From an uncultured Bacillota bacterium (GTDB lineage: Bacteria; Bacillota_I; Bacilli_A; RFN20; CAG-449), in assembly GCA_902493275.1 (NCBI GenBank), contig CABUOQ010000012.1:1-47958 (forward strand): a stretch of 47,958 nucleotides of DNA, written 5' to 3'. Below the pieces are notes generated by a model. That model was not told where the DNA came from, made no database searches, and saw only the letters and a program-made list of their open reading frames with translations. Of this stretch, positions 1-8,223 are shown piece after piece (within the stretch, counting starts at the first letter, position 1; each line of letters opens with the position of its first letter). A program made the translations under genes and the position numbers.

Positions 1-75
1 TCTATTTTATCATTTTTGGAATTACTTAAATTTAAATATTTGTTTTTATTGTTGCATTTACTTTTTCATGTAACA
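1..75 (+). repeat. Terminal inverted repeat, left copy
   Basis: Bases 1-75 are the exact reverse complement of bases 47884-47958; identity stops abruptly at base 76. The repeat is AT-rich and non-coding, and its inner edge lies about 35 bp upstream of the mraZ -35 box. It may be a dispersed intergenic repeat at which the assembly broke, or one arm of an inverted repeat bounding this segment. Confidence 0.95.
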
Positions 76-110
76 TTTTTTTTATTATCAAGAAAAAAAT
101 AAAAAAAGTA

Positions 111-139
111 TTGTAAAAGTGGAGCTAAATGGATATAAT
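111..139 (+). promoter_or_regulatory. mraZ promoter (sigma-A type)
   Basis: A TTGTAA hexamer at 111-116 and a perfect TATAAT at 134-139 are separated by 17 bp. The predicted transcription start is near 146. This is the best housekeeping-type promoter at the left end and would drive mraZ-rsmH-ftsL and the following small gene. Confidence 0.7.
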
Positions 140-165
140 GTGTTTGTAAATGGGAGACAGTGGGA
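120..165 (+). promoter_or_regulatory. Candidate MraZ-binding direct repeats
   Basis: TGGGA occurs at 151-155 and 161-165 with a 5-bp spacer (10-bp period). Weaker TGGAG and TGGAT copies at 120 and 130 also have a 10-bp period and lie inside the promoter spacer. MraZ of other bacteria binds tandem TGGGN repeats separated by 5 bp in front of its own operon, so autorepression is the obvious inference. The repeats fall between the predicted transcription start and the ATG at 171. Confidence 0.55.
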
Positions 166-170
166 CGAAA

Positions 171-614
171 ATGTTTTTCTTTGGTACTTACAATCACAAT
201 ATTGATGACAAATCAAGATGTACTCTACCACAAAAGTTTAGAGAAAAGCTGGGATCTAAAGTCTATGTGACGAAAGGCTATGATCATTGCTTATATATCT
301 ATCCTGAAGAAACATTTTTGAAAATAGCTGACGAATATTCTTCGATGGATGAACTTTCACCAGAAGAAAGACAAAATCGTCGTATGTTCTTTGCTTCATC
401 AATCGATTATGATGTTGATAAAGCAGGACGAATTACCCTCACTAAGGACCATTTAAAAAGAGCAAATCTCGATAAAGAAGTAGTTCTTGTTGGAAATGGT
501 GATCACGTCGAAATATGGAGTCGCGCCCAATATGAAGACATGGACAAGACCGCAGATGAAAATTTTGAAAGAAACGCTCAAATCATTGCCGCATCCAAAA
601 AGAAGATTGATTAA
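171..614 (+). CDS. mraZ: Transcriptional regulator MraZ
   Basis: Encodes a 147-aa MraZ, a DNA-binding regulator of the division/cell-wall (dcw) cluster that autorepresses by binding repeats upstream of its gene. The N-terminus reads MFFFGTYNHNIDDKSR, the classical start of the family, with a second SpoVT-AbrB half later (SIDYDVDKAGRITL). I chose the ATG at 171 because it gives the family N-terminus and leaves the TGGGA repeats upstream; an in-frame ATG at 150 would add seven residues and lies only a few bases from the predicted transcription start. rsmH follows after one base. Confidence 0.93.
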   Translation: MFFFGTYNHNIDDKSRCTLPQKFREKLGSKVYVTKGYDHCLYIYPEETFLKIADEYSSMDELSPEERQNRRMFFASSIDYDVDKAGRITLTKDHLKRANLDKEVVLVGNGDHVEIWSRAQYEDMDKTADENFERNAQIIAASKKKID

Positions 615-615
615 T

Positions 616-1539
616 ATGTACAAGCATATTCCAGTCTTACTAAATGAATGTATCAATGGCTTAAATATAAAACCGAATGGCAAATATATAGATGCGACCT
701 TGGGACGCGGGGGACACTCATCTGTAATTCTATCGAAACTACAAAACGGACAATTGTATTGTTTCGATCAAGATAGTCAAGCGATTGAAGAGTCATATGA
801 TCGTTTAAAAAAAATATCGCCTAATTTCAAATTAATCCATGCAAATTTTTCTTCAATTAAAGAAAAAATGGCGGAGTTAGAGATAGACCAAGTCGACGGC
901 GTATTATTTGACTTAGGTGTATCATCAGCTCAGTTTGATGAAGGTGATAGAGGTTTTTCTTACCGTTTTGACGCCAGATTAGATATGAGAATGAACGTGG
1001 CAAATTCATTATCAGCATATGATGTTGTCAACAATTACTCAATAAAAGAACTAACGCGAATTTTTAAAGAGTATGGTGAGGAAAAATTTGCTTATCAAAT
1101 CGCTTCAAACATTGTAAAGAAAAGACAAGTAAAGCCAATTGAAACAACCTTTGAGCTCGTAGAGATTATTAAGGCTACGTTGCCAAATAAAGTTCTATCG
1201 CAAAAAGGACATCCAGCTAAACAAGTCTTTCAAGCAATAAGAATTGAAGTAAATGATGAGTTATCAGCACTTAAAAGAGGTTTAAAAGGTGCTTTGGATA
1301 TTCTTGCTTCAAAAGGAAGAATATGCGTTATTACATTCAACTCGCTAGAAGATAGAATCGTTAAGAACATCTTTAAAGAGTGCACATTTGAAGGTGAGGG
1401 TAGTCGTTATTTACCTAGTGAAAAAAAGAATGTAGACTTCGTATTGGTAAATCGGAAAATAATATTACCAAGCATTGATGAGATGGAAATAAATCCACGA
1501 TCCAAAAGTGCAAAACTTAGAATTATAGAAAGGAAATAG
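616..1539 (+). CDS. rsmH: 16S rRNA (cytosine(1402)-N(4))-methyltransferase RsmH
   Basis: A 307-aa SAM-dependent methyltransferase (MraW/RsmH) that N4-methylates C1402 of 16S rRNA in the 30S P site. The SAM-binding motif YIDATLGRGGHS is at residues 24-35, and the conserved DGVLFDLGVSSAQFD and GHPAKQVFQAIRIEVNDEL segments are present; length is normal. The start is the ATG at 616, one base after the mraZ stop. The reading frame is open further upstream inside mraZ, but only this start gives the family N-terminus (MYKHIPVLLNE). Placement directly behind mraZ is the universal arrangement. Confidence 0.96.
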   Translation: MYKHIPVLLNECINGLNIKPNGKYIDATLGRGGHSSVILSKLQNGQLYCFDQDSQAIEESYDRLKKISPNFKLIHANFSSIKEKMAELEIDQVDGVLFDLGVSSAQFDEGDRGFSYRFDARLDMRMNVANSLSAYDVVNNYSIKELTRIFKEYGEEKFAYQIASNIVKKRQVKPIETTFELVEIIKATLPNKVLSQKGHPAKQVFQAIRIEVNDELSALKRGLKGALDILASKGRICVITFNSLEDRIVKNIFKECTFEGEGSRYLPSEKKNVDFVLVNRKIILPSIDEMEINPRSKSAKLRIIERK

Positions 1540-1540
1540 C

Positions 1541-1804
1541 ATGAAAAACAAAGTTGAAAAAACTAATAAAACAAGATTTGACTACATAGCTAGACGACTT
1601 GGTGTTATCGGCTTGGCAGTCATGGCATTGACCTTTATAATTGGAGGTAATGCATTAATCTCAGTAAAAGAGGAAAATCAGACTTTGATAAAAAGTATAT
1701 CTACTAAAACAAAGTTAATCGAAAAAACTCAAATGGCAAAAGATCCATACGAGAAAGTTCTTCAAATTGCTGACGGAAAAGTGGAGGTTAATTTCGAAGA
1801 GTAG
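1541..1804 (+). CDS. ftsL: FtsL-like cell division protein
   Basis: An 87-aa protein with a basic N-terminus, one transmembrane helix at about residues 21-43 and a short predicted coiled coil after it (SVKEENQTLIKSISTKTKLIEKT). This is the topology of FtsL, a bitopic divisome subunit that pairs with DivIC/FtsB. Sequence conservation in FtsL is weak, so the call rests on topology and on position immediately after rsmH, where FtsL is found in Bacillota. A Shine-Dalgarno AAAGGA precedes the ATG. Unusually, no ftsI, mraY, murD, ftsW or murG follows. Confidence 0.75.
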   Translation: MKNKVEKTNKTRFDYIARRLGVIGLAVMALTFIIGGNALISVKEENQTLIKSISTKTKLIEKTQMAKDPYEKVLQIADGKVEVNFEE

Positions 1805-1816
1805 ACGGTGATTAAT

Positions 1817-2035
1817 ATGCCTAATTATTTAAAGCTATTAACTGCCTTAACCGTATCGTCTATGTTACTATTTCTTGGTCTTGATTTGATAAAAATTGCT
1901 AATAGAGCACAAATCATTACTAAAGGTGAATATGCATACATGATATACAGCATCGTCGTCTGCGGACTACTATTAGCATCCGTGATTATCATTCTTTTGG
2001 AGAAATTGAAAAAGCGAAAAAAAACCGAAAAATAA
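1817..2035 (+). CDS. Small two-helix membrane protein, unknown
   Basis: A 72-aa protein with two predicted transmembrane helices (about residues 5-25 and 37-60) and a lysine-rich cytoplasmic tail. I do not recognise a family. I chose the ATG at 1817 because GGTGAT at 1807-1812 is a well-placed ribosome-binding site for it; a GTG at 1808 in the same frame would add three residues but sits inside that site. It is the last gene before a strong terminator, in the slot where ftsI normally follows ftsL, but is far too small to be a transpeptidase. Confidence 0.6.
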   Translation: MPNYLKLLTALTVSSMLLFLGLDLIKIANRAQIITKGEYAYMIYSIVVCGLLLASVIIILLEKLKKRKKTEK

Positions 2036-2059
2036 ATCCAGGAAACTGGATTTTTTTTT
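2034..2059 (+). terminator. Rho-independent terminator of the mraZ operon
   Basis: A perfect 8-bp stem (AAATCCAG, 2034-2041, with CTGGATTT, 2046-2053) around a GAAA tetraloop runs into nine T residues (2051-2059). It ends the mraZ-rsmH-ftsL unit after only four genes. Confidence 0.9.
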
Positions 2060-2135
2060 GCAAAAAATGAGTATTTTTTATATTTAATATTTAAATATAA
2101 ATACTATATATGTTATTATAAAAAAAGGGGGCTCT

Positions 2136-4790
2136 ATGAAAAATAAAGATAAAAAAACACCTAAAACAAACGCTAATGAATATATTTTATCATCTGATGC
2201 TGAAGCAATACTATATGGATTGATGCTCGTACTCGTATCACTCATTGGGTTACTTTCAAACGGAATTGTTGGCGAAGCACTAACTTTTATGTTTTCGTAT
2301 TTGTTTGGTATCTTTTATGTTTTCGTATATCTTATTTTAATCTTTTTAGGTCTATATTTAATGATAACCAAGACGATGTTCAGATTGAAGATTGACCTAA
2401 AGATATTAGCTTTTATCCTTCTATTATTGGCCTTTTGCATTGCCGCATCAATGGGAAATAATTTAACTATAAATAATTTTTTTAATATTTATCAACAACA
2501 GATGGATCAAGTTTCATCAAGTATTTTTGTAATTGATAATACGATGGATATATTTTCATATCTCGGTGGTGGATTAGTAGGATTTTTCTTAAATGGTGCG
2601 TTGAATTCCACTATTTCAGAAGTTGGAACAAGCATTGTTGTATTCTCATTTTTAATTCTAGGATTAATTTTACTATTCAAAAACTTGCTTGTTCGCTTTG
2701 TGAAATTTATCATTTCATTCCATAAAAAAAGAGTTCAAGTGCGACTTGAGGCTAAAAATAAAAAGAAAACTCTCCAAGAATTAGGAGAAAGAAATGTCTA
2801 TTTAAATGAAACAAATATTACAAATAATGATAATGCCGTTAAAGAAAATGAAAATAAACAAGAGCAAGAAAAAATTATCACTCCACTTCGTAAAGAACCT
2901 TCACTAATAATTGAAGAATTAAATAAAGATGAAGCCGATATTAATCTTAATAATGATTTTTCTTTTGATGAATTCAATAATTTCCGTAAAATAGGTGATA
3001 ATAAAAAGACAAAAACTGATCAAACTGTCACCGAAATTAAGGACGAAACAATCAATAAACAAAATGATGACTTGATAAATAATCTGATTAATCCTATTGA
3101 TAAAAACGAAGAAGATAATTTTAAGCCGATCATAGAAGAGATAGTAAAACCTAAAGAAGAAATTAAAAATGTTGAAAAGATAAATGATGATAAAATTATA
3201 ACCGACGTCCAATCTAAAACAATTATTGAGCCAACTATTATCAAGACAAATGATAGCGAAGAAAAAAATAATATTACGGCTACTTCATCAAGTAGTAATG
3301 AAAATATCGTCAATGATTATTCAACGTATCGTTATCCACCTATCATGCTCTTAAAAGATCGTATAAACGTTGACGAATCAGCTAAAAAAGTTGCTTTAGC
3401 TGAAGAAAGATTAAGAAAAATCAATGATTGTTTCCACGATTTGGGAATTGGCGCTAATGCCATTTCATATACGATTGGTCCATCAGTAACACGTTTTGAT
3501 ATCCGCGTAAATTCTAATGTTAAAACTAATGTCTTATGCAGTGTTGAAAATGATCTAGCGGTTCGTCTAGGCGGTAATAAAACTGTTCGTCTTGAAACTA
3601 TTGTTGAAGGAAAAGATACTTCAGGTATCGAAGTGGGAAATGAAATATGCGATACGGTCTCTTTCAAAGAATGTTTGCTTTCAATATCTTCTAATACTAA
3701 AGATAAACTTTTATTCCCATTAGGAAAAGATATTTCTGGTAACGTATTATCTTGTAAATTAGATGAAATGCCTCACTTATTAGTATGTGGTACAACTGGT
3801 TCAGGAAAATCGGTATTTATTCATAATATCATCGTATCGCTGATTATGAGAAATCGACCTGATGAATTGAAGTTAATGCTAATTGACCCTAAACGTATTG
3901 AATTCATGAAATATCAAGATTTACCACATTTATTATGTCCAGTAATTACTTCAACTGAAAAGGGTAAAGTTGCTTTAATGAAGTTAGTCGATGAAATGGA
4001 AAGAAGATATGATCTTTTCGCCGAGAAAGGTCGAGGAGCGTCTAATTATAAAGAATATATGGAAACATGCGAAGAATTCGGTTATGAAAAGATTCCCTAT
4101 ATTGTTATGATATGTGATGAATACGCTGATTTCTTAGCCGATGGTGATCGTGAAGTTCCAAAATACATTCAAAGAATTGCTCAAAAAGCACGAGCGTGTG
4201 GTATATACATGGTCGTAGCCACTCAAAGACCTTCCGCCAAAGTTATCACTGGTGAAATTAAAGCTAATATTCCGTCTCGAATTGCTTTAAGTGTTTCTTC
4301 ACCTTTGGAGTCACGTATCATTATCGATGAGCAAGGCGCTGAAAACTTAATGGGTCGAGGTGACTTATTAGCAAAATTACAAACCAGAAAATCAATGGTT
4401 AGAGTTCAAAGTGCTTTCATTGATTCTAAAGAAATTTATCAAGTGTGTGAATTTATAAAACAACAAGCAAAATTTGTCTGTGATCCATATTTCGCAGACT
4501 TAACCTTAAAGTCTTCTTCAACTATTAATCAAGTAGGTGATGGCACCCCATTAGGAATGTTTAGAGATTATCATAGTGATCCTAAATTTGAAGAGATTAA
4601 GCGTTATGTGATTGCGACTGGAAAATGCTCGGCAACAAAAATACAGACAACATTTGGTATCGGTTTTTCGCATGCTGATGGCATTCTTGATACCCTAGAA
4701 CAGGATGGAATCATTAGAAAAGACAAAAATAGACGTGTTCTATGTGACAAATATTTAAATGAACAAAATGGAGATACTGGAGATGAATAA
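2136..4790 (+). CDS. ftsK: DNA translocase FtsK/SpoIIIE
   Basis: An 884-aa septal DNA translocase that pumps chromosomal DNA through the closing division (or sporulation) septum. The N-terminus has four to five membrane helices between about residues 24 and 188. A long charged, Asn/Lys/Glu-rich linker (about 190-420) follows, then the RecA-like motor with Walker A GTTGSGKS at 552-559, the LMLIDPKRIEF and MICDEYADF segments and the VATQRPSA motif. The C-terminal winged-helix gamma domain (KCSATKIQTTFGIGFSHADGI type) reads oriented DNA motifs and, in XerCD systems, activates recombination. GGGGG before the ATG is the ribosome-binding site. The last 8 bases overlap the next gene. Given the sporulation genes in this window, a SpoIIIE role is equally possible. 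Confidence 0.95.
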   Translation: MKNKDKKTPKTNANEYILSSDAEAILYGLMLVLVSLIGLLSNGIVGEALTFMFSYLFGIFYVFVYLILIFLGLYLMITKTMFRLKIDLKILAFILLLLAFCIAASMGNNLTINNFFNIYQQQMDQVSSSIFVIDNTMDIFSYLGGGLVGFFLNGALNSTISEVGTSIVVFSFLILGLILLFKNLLVRFVKFIISFHKKRVQVRLEAKNKKKTLQELGERNVYLNETNITNNDNAVKENENKQEQEKIITPLRKEPSLIIEELNKDEADINLNNDFSFDEFNNFRKIGDNKKTKTDQTVTEIKDETINKQNDDLINNLINPIDKNEEDNFKPIIEEIVKPKEEIKNVEKINDDKIITDVQSKTIIEPTIIKTNDSEEKNNITATSSSSNENIVNDYSTYRYPPIMLLKDRINVDESAKKVALAEERLRKINDCFHDLGIGANAISYTIGPSVTRFDIRVNSNVKTNVLCSVENDLAVRLGGNKTVRLETIVEGKDTSGIEVGNEICDTVSFKECLLSISSNTKDKLLFPLGKDISGNVLSCKLDEMPHLLVCGTTGSGKSVFIHNIIVSLIMRNRPDELKLMLIDPKRIEFMKYQDLPHLLCPVITSTEKGKVALMKLVDEMERRYDLFAEKGRGASNYKEYMETCEEFGYEKIPYIVMICDEYADFLADGDREVPKYIQRIAQKARACGIYMVVATQRPSAKVITGEIKANIPSRIALSVSSPLESRIIIDEQGAENLMGRGDLLAKLQTRKSMVRVQSAFIDSKEIYQVCEFIKQQAKFVCDPYFADLTLKSSSTINQVGDGTPLGMFRDYHSDPKFEEIKRYVIATGKCSATKIQTTFGIGFSHADGILDTLEQDGIIRKDKNRRVLCDKYLNEQNGDTGDE

Positions 4791-6918
4791 ATTTGATGAA
4801 ATATTTAATGCAACTTTAAACAAAAATCATACAATTGAAGTTCATATACATAAAAAATATACGCAAAAATACACCAATCATTTTTATTTATATTGTGATG
4901 GGGTGCGCATTTGCGAACTAACAATTAAAGACAAAAGAGAAACGCCTCATCATTTTCACTATACCCTTGAAGATGTTCCAGCTTTAACTATTGGATCTGA
5001 GTATAAGATATATGATGACCGCTATTTATCGGCAAATCTTAACATGGATAACTTGCTTAAAAATGAAAAGATTTGTTCTTTATATTATTGTGATGAAGTA
5101 ATGGGAGCACACCATCACAAATTTTATACTACTTTTAGGGTATTTTCTCCTTTAGCGTCACATGCTTATGTTGTATATTCTAAAGATGGAAAAGACACAA
5201 TAGTGGCGATGGAAAAAGATACCGATACTGGTGTTTTTCTAACGAGAGTTCAAGGCAATTTAGCTCGTTATAATTATTACTTTGTCGTTAGAATAAATGG
5301 CGAATTAGTCTATGCGAATGACCCTTATTGCTTAAGTTTAACGAATCAATCAATGCAAGGGGTTATCGTTGATAAAAATGAAGTTTATGTCGATTTAAAT
5401 GAATCATATCTTCCAGAATTTACTAATCCTAACGAAGCTATAATTTATGAATTATCAATTCGTGATATGACCTCGATGAAAGGAACTTCGATCCGTCATA
5501 AAGGAAAATTCCTAGGATTAACTGAGACATCTTGTAAGTCAAGGAGTAATAATCCAATCGGAATCGATTATATTAAGCACCTTGGAGTAAGCCACGTGCA
5601 AATTATGCCAATGTTTGATTTTTGTACCTGCTGTGATGATTATCCACATGAAGCTTATAATTGGGGCTATGATCCACTATATTATAACGCTCCTGAAGGA
5701 AGTTATTGCTCTGATCCAGATGATCCTTATTCACGAATCATAGAATTAAAGAAAATGATTGCAGCCTTCCATAAAGCGGGAATAAGAGTGGTAATGGATG
5801 TTGTATTCAATCATGTATTTAATTTAGAATCATCTGCGTTTGAAAAACTTTGTCCGTCTTATTATTTCCGTTACCAAGAAGATGGTGCTCCATCTAATGG
5901 TTCATTCTGCGGTAATGAATTTAATTCTAATCATCCAATGGCCAAGAAATTCATTATTGACACCTGCTTAATGTGGATAAAAAATTATGGCATAGATGGT
6001 TTTAGATTTGATTTAATGGGTCTAATTGATATCGATACAATTAACGAAATAAAATCAAGATGTGAATTAATTAAACCTGGATTTCTCGTTTATGGGGAAG
6101 GATGGGATATGCCAACTGTTCTTTCTTCTGAAAAAGCAGCTAAGTTATCAAATTCTCATAAAATGCCTAAAATCGGCTTCTTTAACGATCGCTTCAGAGA
6201 TGTTGTTAAAGGTAATTCATCCGATTATGGATTAGCAATTAAAGGTTATCTTTTAGGTGATACCAATTACATAGATGGCTTCAAACATTGCTTTGTTGGT
6301 TCGATTGCCCCAATAGCGTTTCCACCACTTTTTGTAAATACTAGTCAATCCATCAACTATGTCGAATGTCACGATAACGCTACACTTTATGATAAGCTTA
6401 AAATATCTAATTCCAATGAAGATGAAAGTTCAATTTTGAAACGAATTAAACTTATTAATGCTATTACTGTTCTATCATTAGGCGTGTCATTTATCCATGC
6501 TGGGCAAGAAATTGGTCTAAGTAAGAAAAACATTCATAATTCTTATAATGCTGGAGATGAGATTAACCACTTCGATTATAATGTTATGGATAAACGCTTT
6601 GATATGGTAAATTATATTCATGATGTTATTAAATTAAAGAAATTATTTTCTTTCTTCACGATGAAAGAGAAAAAAGAAATAGAGGAAACAATTTATTTTA
6701 AAAACATCGATTTCGGAGCCTTAGAAATAACTTATTCTGGAAAAAAAGTATTGCCATTCCACGAAGTAAAAATGATTATCAATCCAACTACATTTGAATT
6801 TGATTATCATTTCGATGGATTTAGAAAAATCTTCGATGAAGATGGATTAAAAGAAGAACAACCAACCATCGACTACTTAAAAATTAAATCAATTTCATTG
6901 AACATATTAGTTAAATAA
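4783..6918 (+). CDS. pulA: Type I pullulanase (GH13)
   Basis: A 711-aa alpha-1,6-glucan debranching enzyme of the AmyX/PulA type. The YNWGYDPLYYNAPEGSY signature, the region I motif DVVFNH, the nucleophile Asp410 (FRFDL), the acid/base Glu439 (GEGWD) and the stabiliser Asp531 (ECHDN) are all visible. The first ~250 residues should hold the CBM48-like module. There is no signal peptide, so it acts in the cytoplasm on glycogen or imported branched maltodextrins. I chose the ATG at 4783 because it overlaps the ftsK stop as ATGAATAA, suggesting translational coupling; in-frame ATGs at 4759 and 4768 are possible. Linkage to ftsK has no obvious functional logic. Confidence 0.92.
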   Translation: MNKFDEIFNATLNKNHTIEVHIHKKYTQKYTNHFYLYCDGVRICELTIKDKRETPHHFHYTLEDVPALTIGSEYKIYDDRYLSANLNMDNLLKNEKICSLYYCDEVMGAHHHKFYTTFRVFSPLASHAYVVYSKDGKDTIVAMEKDTDTGVFLTRVQGNLARYNYYFVVRINGELVYANDPYCLSLTNQSMQGVIVDKNEVYVDLNESYLPEFTNPNEAIIYELSIRDMTSMKGTSIRHKGKFLGLTETSCKSRSNNPIGIDYIKHLGVSHVQIMPMFDFCTCCDDYPHEAYNWGYDPLYYNAPEGSYCSDPDDPYSRIIELKKMIAAFHKAGIRVVMDVVFNHVFNLESSAFEKLCPSYYFRYQEDGAPSNGSFCGNEFNSNHPMAKKFIIDTCLMWIKNYGIDGFRFDLMGLIDIDTINEIKSRCELIKPGFLVYGEGWDMPTVLSSEKAAKLSNSHKMPKIGFFNDRFRDVVKGNSSDYGLAIKGYLLGDTNYIDGFKHCFVGSIAPIAFPPLFVNTSQSINYVECHDNATLYDKLKISNSNEDESSILKRIKLINAITVLSLGVSFIHAGQEIGLSKKNIHNSYNAGDEINHFDYNVMDKRFDMVNYIHDVIKLKKLFSFFTMKEKKEIEETIYFKNIDFGALEITYSGKKVLPFHEVKMIINPTTFEFDYHFDGFRKIFDEDGLKEEQPTIDYLKIKSISLNILVK

Positions 6919-6993
6919 TGAAATTGATTCGCAACCCGTTTGGGATTCATCATTAAAATATTAATGTATGATTAAAACGGGGGGTGATGTAAA

Positions 6994-7293
6994 ATGTTAA
7001 ATCGAGTTTCCATAGTCGGACTCTTAAAAGACATAGATGAAAAAAACTCTTTAGTTAGATACATTGAAGTGAAAAGAAATTACAAAAATTCATCTGGGCA
7101 ATACGATATTGACTTATTTCCATGTATAATGTGGTCAAAGACTAATAAATGTGAACTTTTTTCTTATCAAAATGGTACGCTTGTTGCCTTAGATGGCCGT
7201 CTAGAATTAATTGAAGAGAGAGTCTTGATTATCGTTGAATCGATAACTTACTTATTAGGAAGAAAAATTGAAATAAATACAAGAGGTTCATAA
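6994..7293 (+). CDS. SSB/PriB-like single-strand DNA-binding protein
   Basis: A 99-aa protein resembling the OB-fold of bacterial single-stranded DNA-binding proteins: it opens MLNRVSIVGLL, then shows alternating beta strands with LVALDGRLE and a final VESITYLL strand. It has no glycine-rich linker and none of the acidic C-terminal tip of replicative SSB (it ends RKIEINTRGS), so it is closer in layout to PriB or an accessory SSB. A very strong ribosome-binding site (GGGGGGTGATG) precedes the ATG. It is followed by plsC after two bases. The true cellular SSB is probably elsewhere. Confidence 0.65.
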   Translation: MLNRVSIVGLLKDIDEKNSLVRYIEVKRNYKNSSGQYDIDLFPCIMWSKTNKCELFSYQNGTLVALDGRLELIEERVLIIVESITYLLGRKIEINTRGS

Positions 7294-7295
7294 AT

Positions 7296-8045
7296 ATGAA
7301 ATATTTAGGATTTGTTTTTAGGGCAATACCTAAAATTATCGCCCGTTATCCGCGAGTAAATCGCAATTATCATCAAGGTAAAAAACTATCATTCACCAAA
7401 CGTTACAACGATGCGCGAGAATTAATTGATGTAGTGGATAAAGCCTTACATATGGAATTTATAGTTACAGGAGAATATCCACTTCCTGTCACACCATCGT
7501 TTTTGTTAACTCCGAATCATCAATCATTTTTAGATTCGCTTACAATGATTAATATCATGAATCAACCATGTTCATTCGTTGCTAAAAAAGAAGCTAAAAA
7601 ATATCCAATTGTCGGCAAAGTTTTGTCCTCGATTGATGGTTATTTTATGGATCGTGATGATTTGCGCCAAGAGATGAAAATCATGCAAAAAGTTCGCGCT
7701 TCAATTAAAGAAGAAAACAAAAAATGGATTATTTTCCCAGAGGGTACTAGAACTAAAGATAAAGACAAAAAAGTCGGAGCTTTTAAACCTGGTTCATTTA
7801 AGATGGCAATGGCTAATAAAGTGAATATCTATCCAGTTGCAATGTGGGGGAGTTTTAGAGTCTTAGATTGCAAGATAAAAATGAAAAAATACCCTATTTA
7901 TGTTCACTTTTGTAGTCCGGTGACACCTGAAATTTACGAAGGGAAAAGTACCACCGAAGTATCTGAATTAGTTAGAAATTCAATCATTGAACAACTAGAA
8001 ATCTTAAAAGAAATCGATAAAAATAACTTAAAAAATTTTTCTTAA
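7296..8045 (+). CDS. plsC: 1-acyl-sn-glycerol-3-phosphate acyltransferase
   Basis: A 249-aa PlsC-family enzyme that acylates lysophosphatidic acid at the sn-2 position to phosphatidic acid, at the inner face of the membrane. The catalytic HX4D motif is at His75-Asp80 (NHQSFLD), and the substrate-binding FPEGTRTKD motif and a later YPVAMWGS segment are present. AGAGG lies upstream of the ATG. It is the last gene before a terminator. Together with plsY at 38.1 kb it gives two consecutive steps of phospholipid synthesis. Confidence 0.92.
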   Translation: MKYLGFVFRAIPKIIARYPRVNRNYHQGKKLSFTKRYNDARELIDVVDKALHMEFIVTGEYPLPVTPSFLLTPNHQSFLDSLTMINIMNQPCSFVAKKEAKKYPIVGKVLSSIDGYFMDRDDLRQEMKIMQKVRASIKEENKKWIIFPEGTRTKDKDKKVGAFKPGSFKMAMANKVNIYPVAMWGSFRVLDCKIKMKKYPIYVHFCSPVTPEIYEGKSTTEVSELVRNSIIEQLEILKEIDKNNLKNFS

Positions 8046-8079
8046 GTTAATAATTATAAAAATTAAAAACGGATTTTTT

Positions 8080-8107
8080 GATATATGAATTTCATATATC
8101 TTTTTTT
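8080..8107 (+). terminator. Terminator after plsC
   Basis: A 9-bp AT-rich perfect stem (GATATATGA, 8080-8088, with TCATATATC, 8092-8100) with a 3-nt loop is followed by seven T residues. It separates plsC from the condensin operon. Confidence 0.75.
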
Positions 8108-8223
8108 ATTTTTAATGATGATTAATCCAATGTTTTTCGTAAAAAAATTTATTTAGCAAATTTAGTACTTTTTATATAAATATATAAAAAAATTTGATAA
8201 GATAAAAATAAAGGTGAATTAAT

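Noticed and set aside
2919..3313. Two overlapping minus-strand reading frames inside ftsK
   Set aside because: They mirror the low-complexity Asn/Lys/Asp/Glu linker of FtsK; their Phe/Ile/Leu-rich composition is an antisense artefact.
8085..8156. Tiny 23-codon reading frame after plsC
   Set aside because: It starts inside the terminator hairpin, has no ribosome-binding site and resembles nothing.
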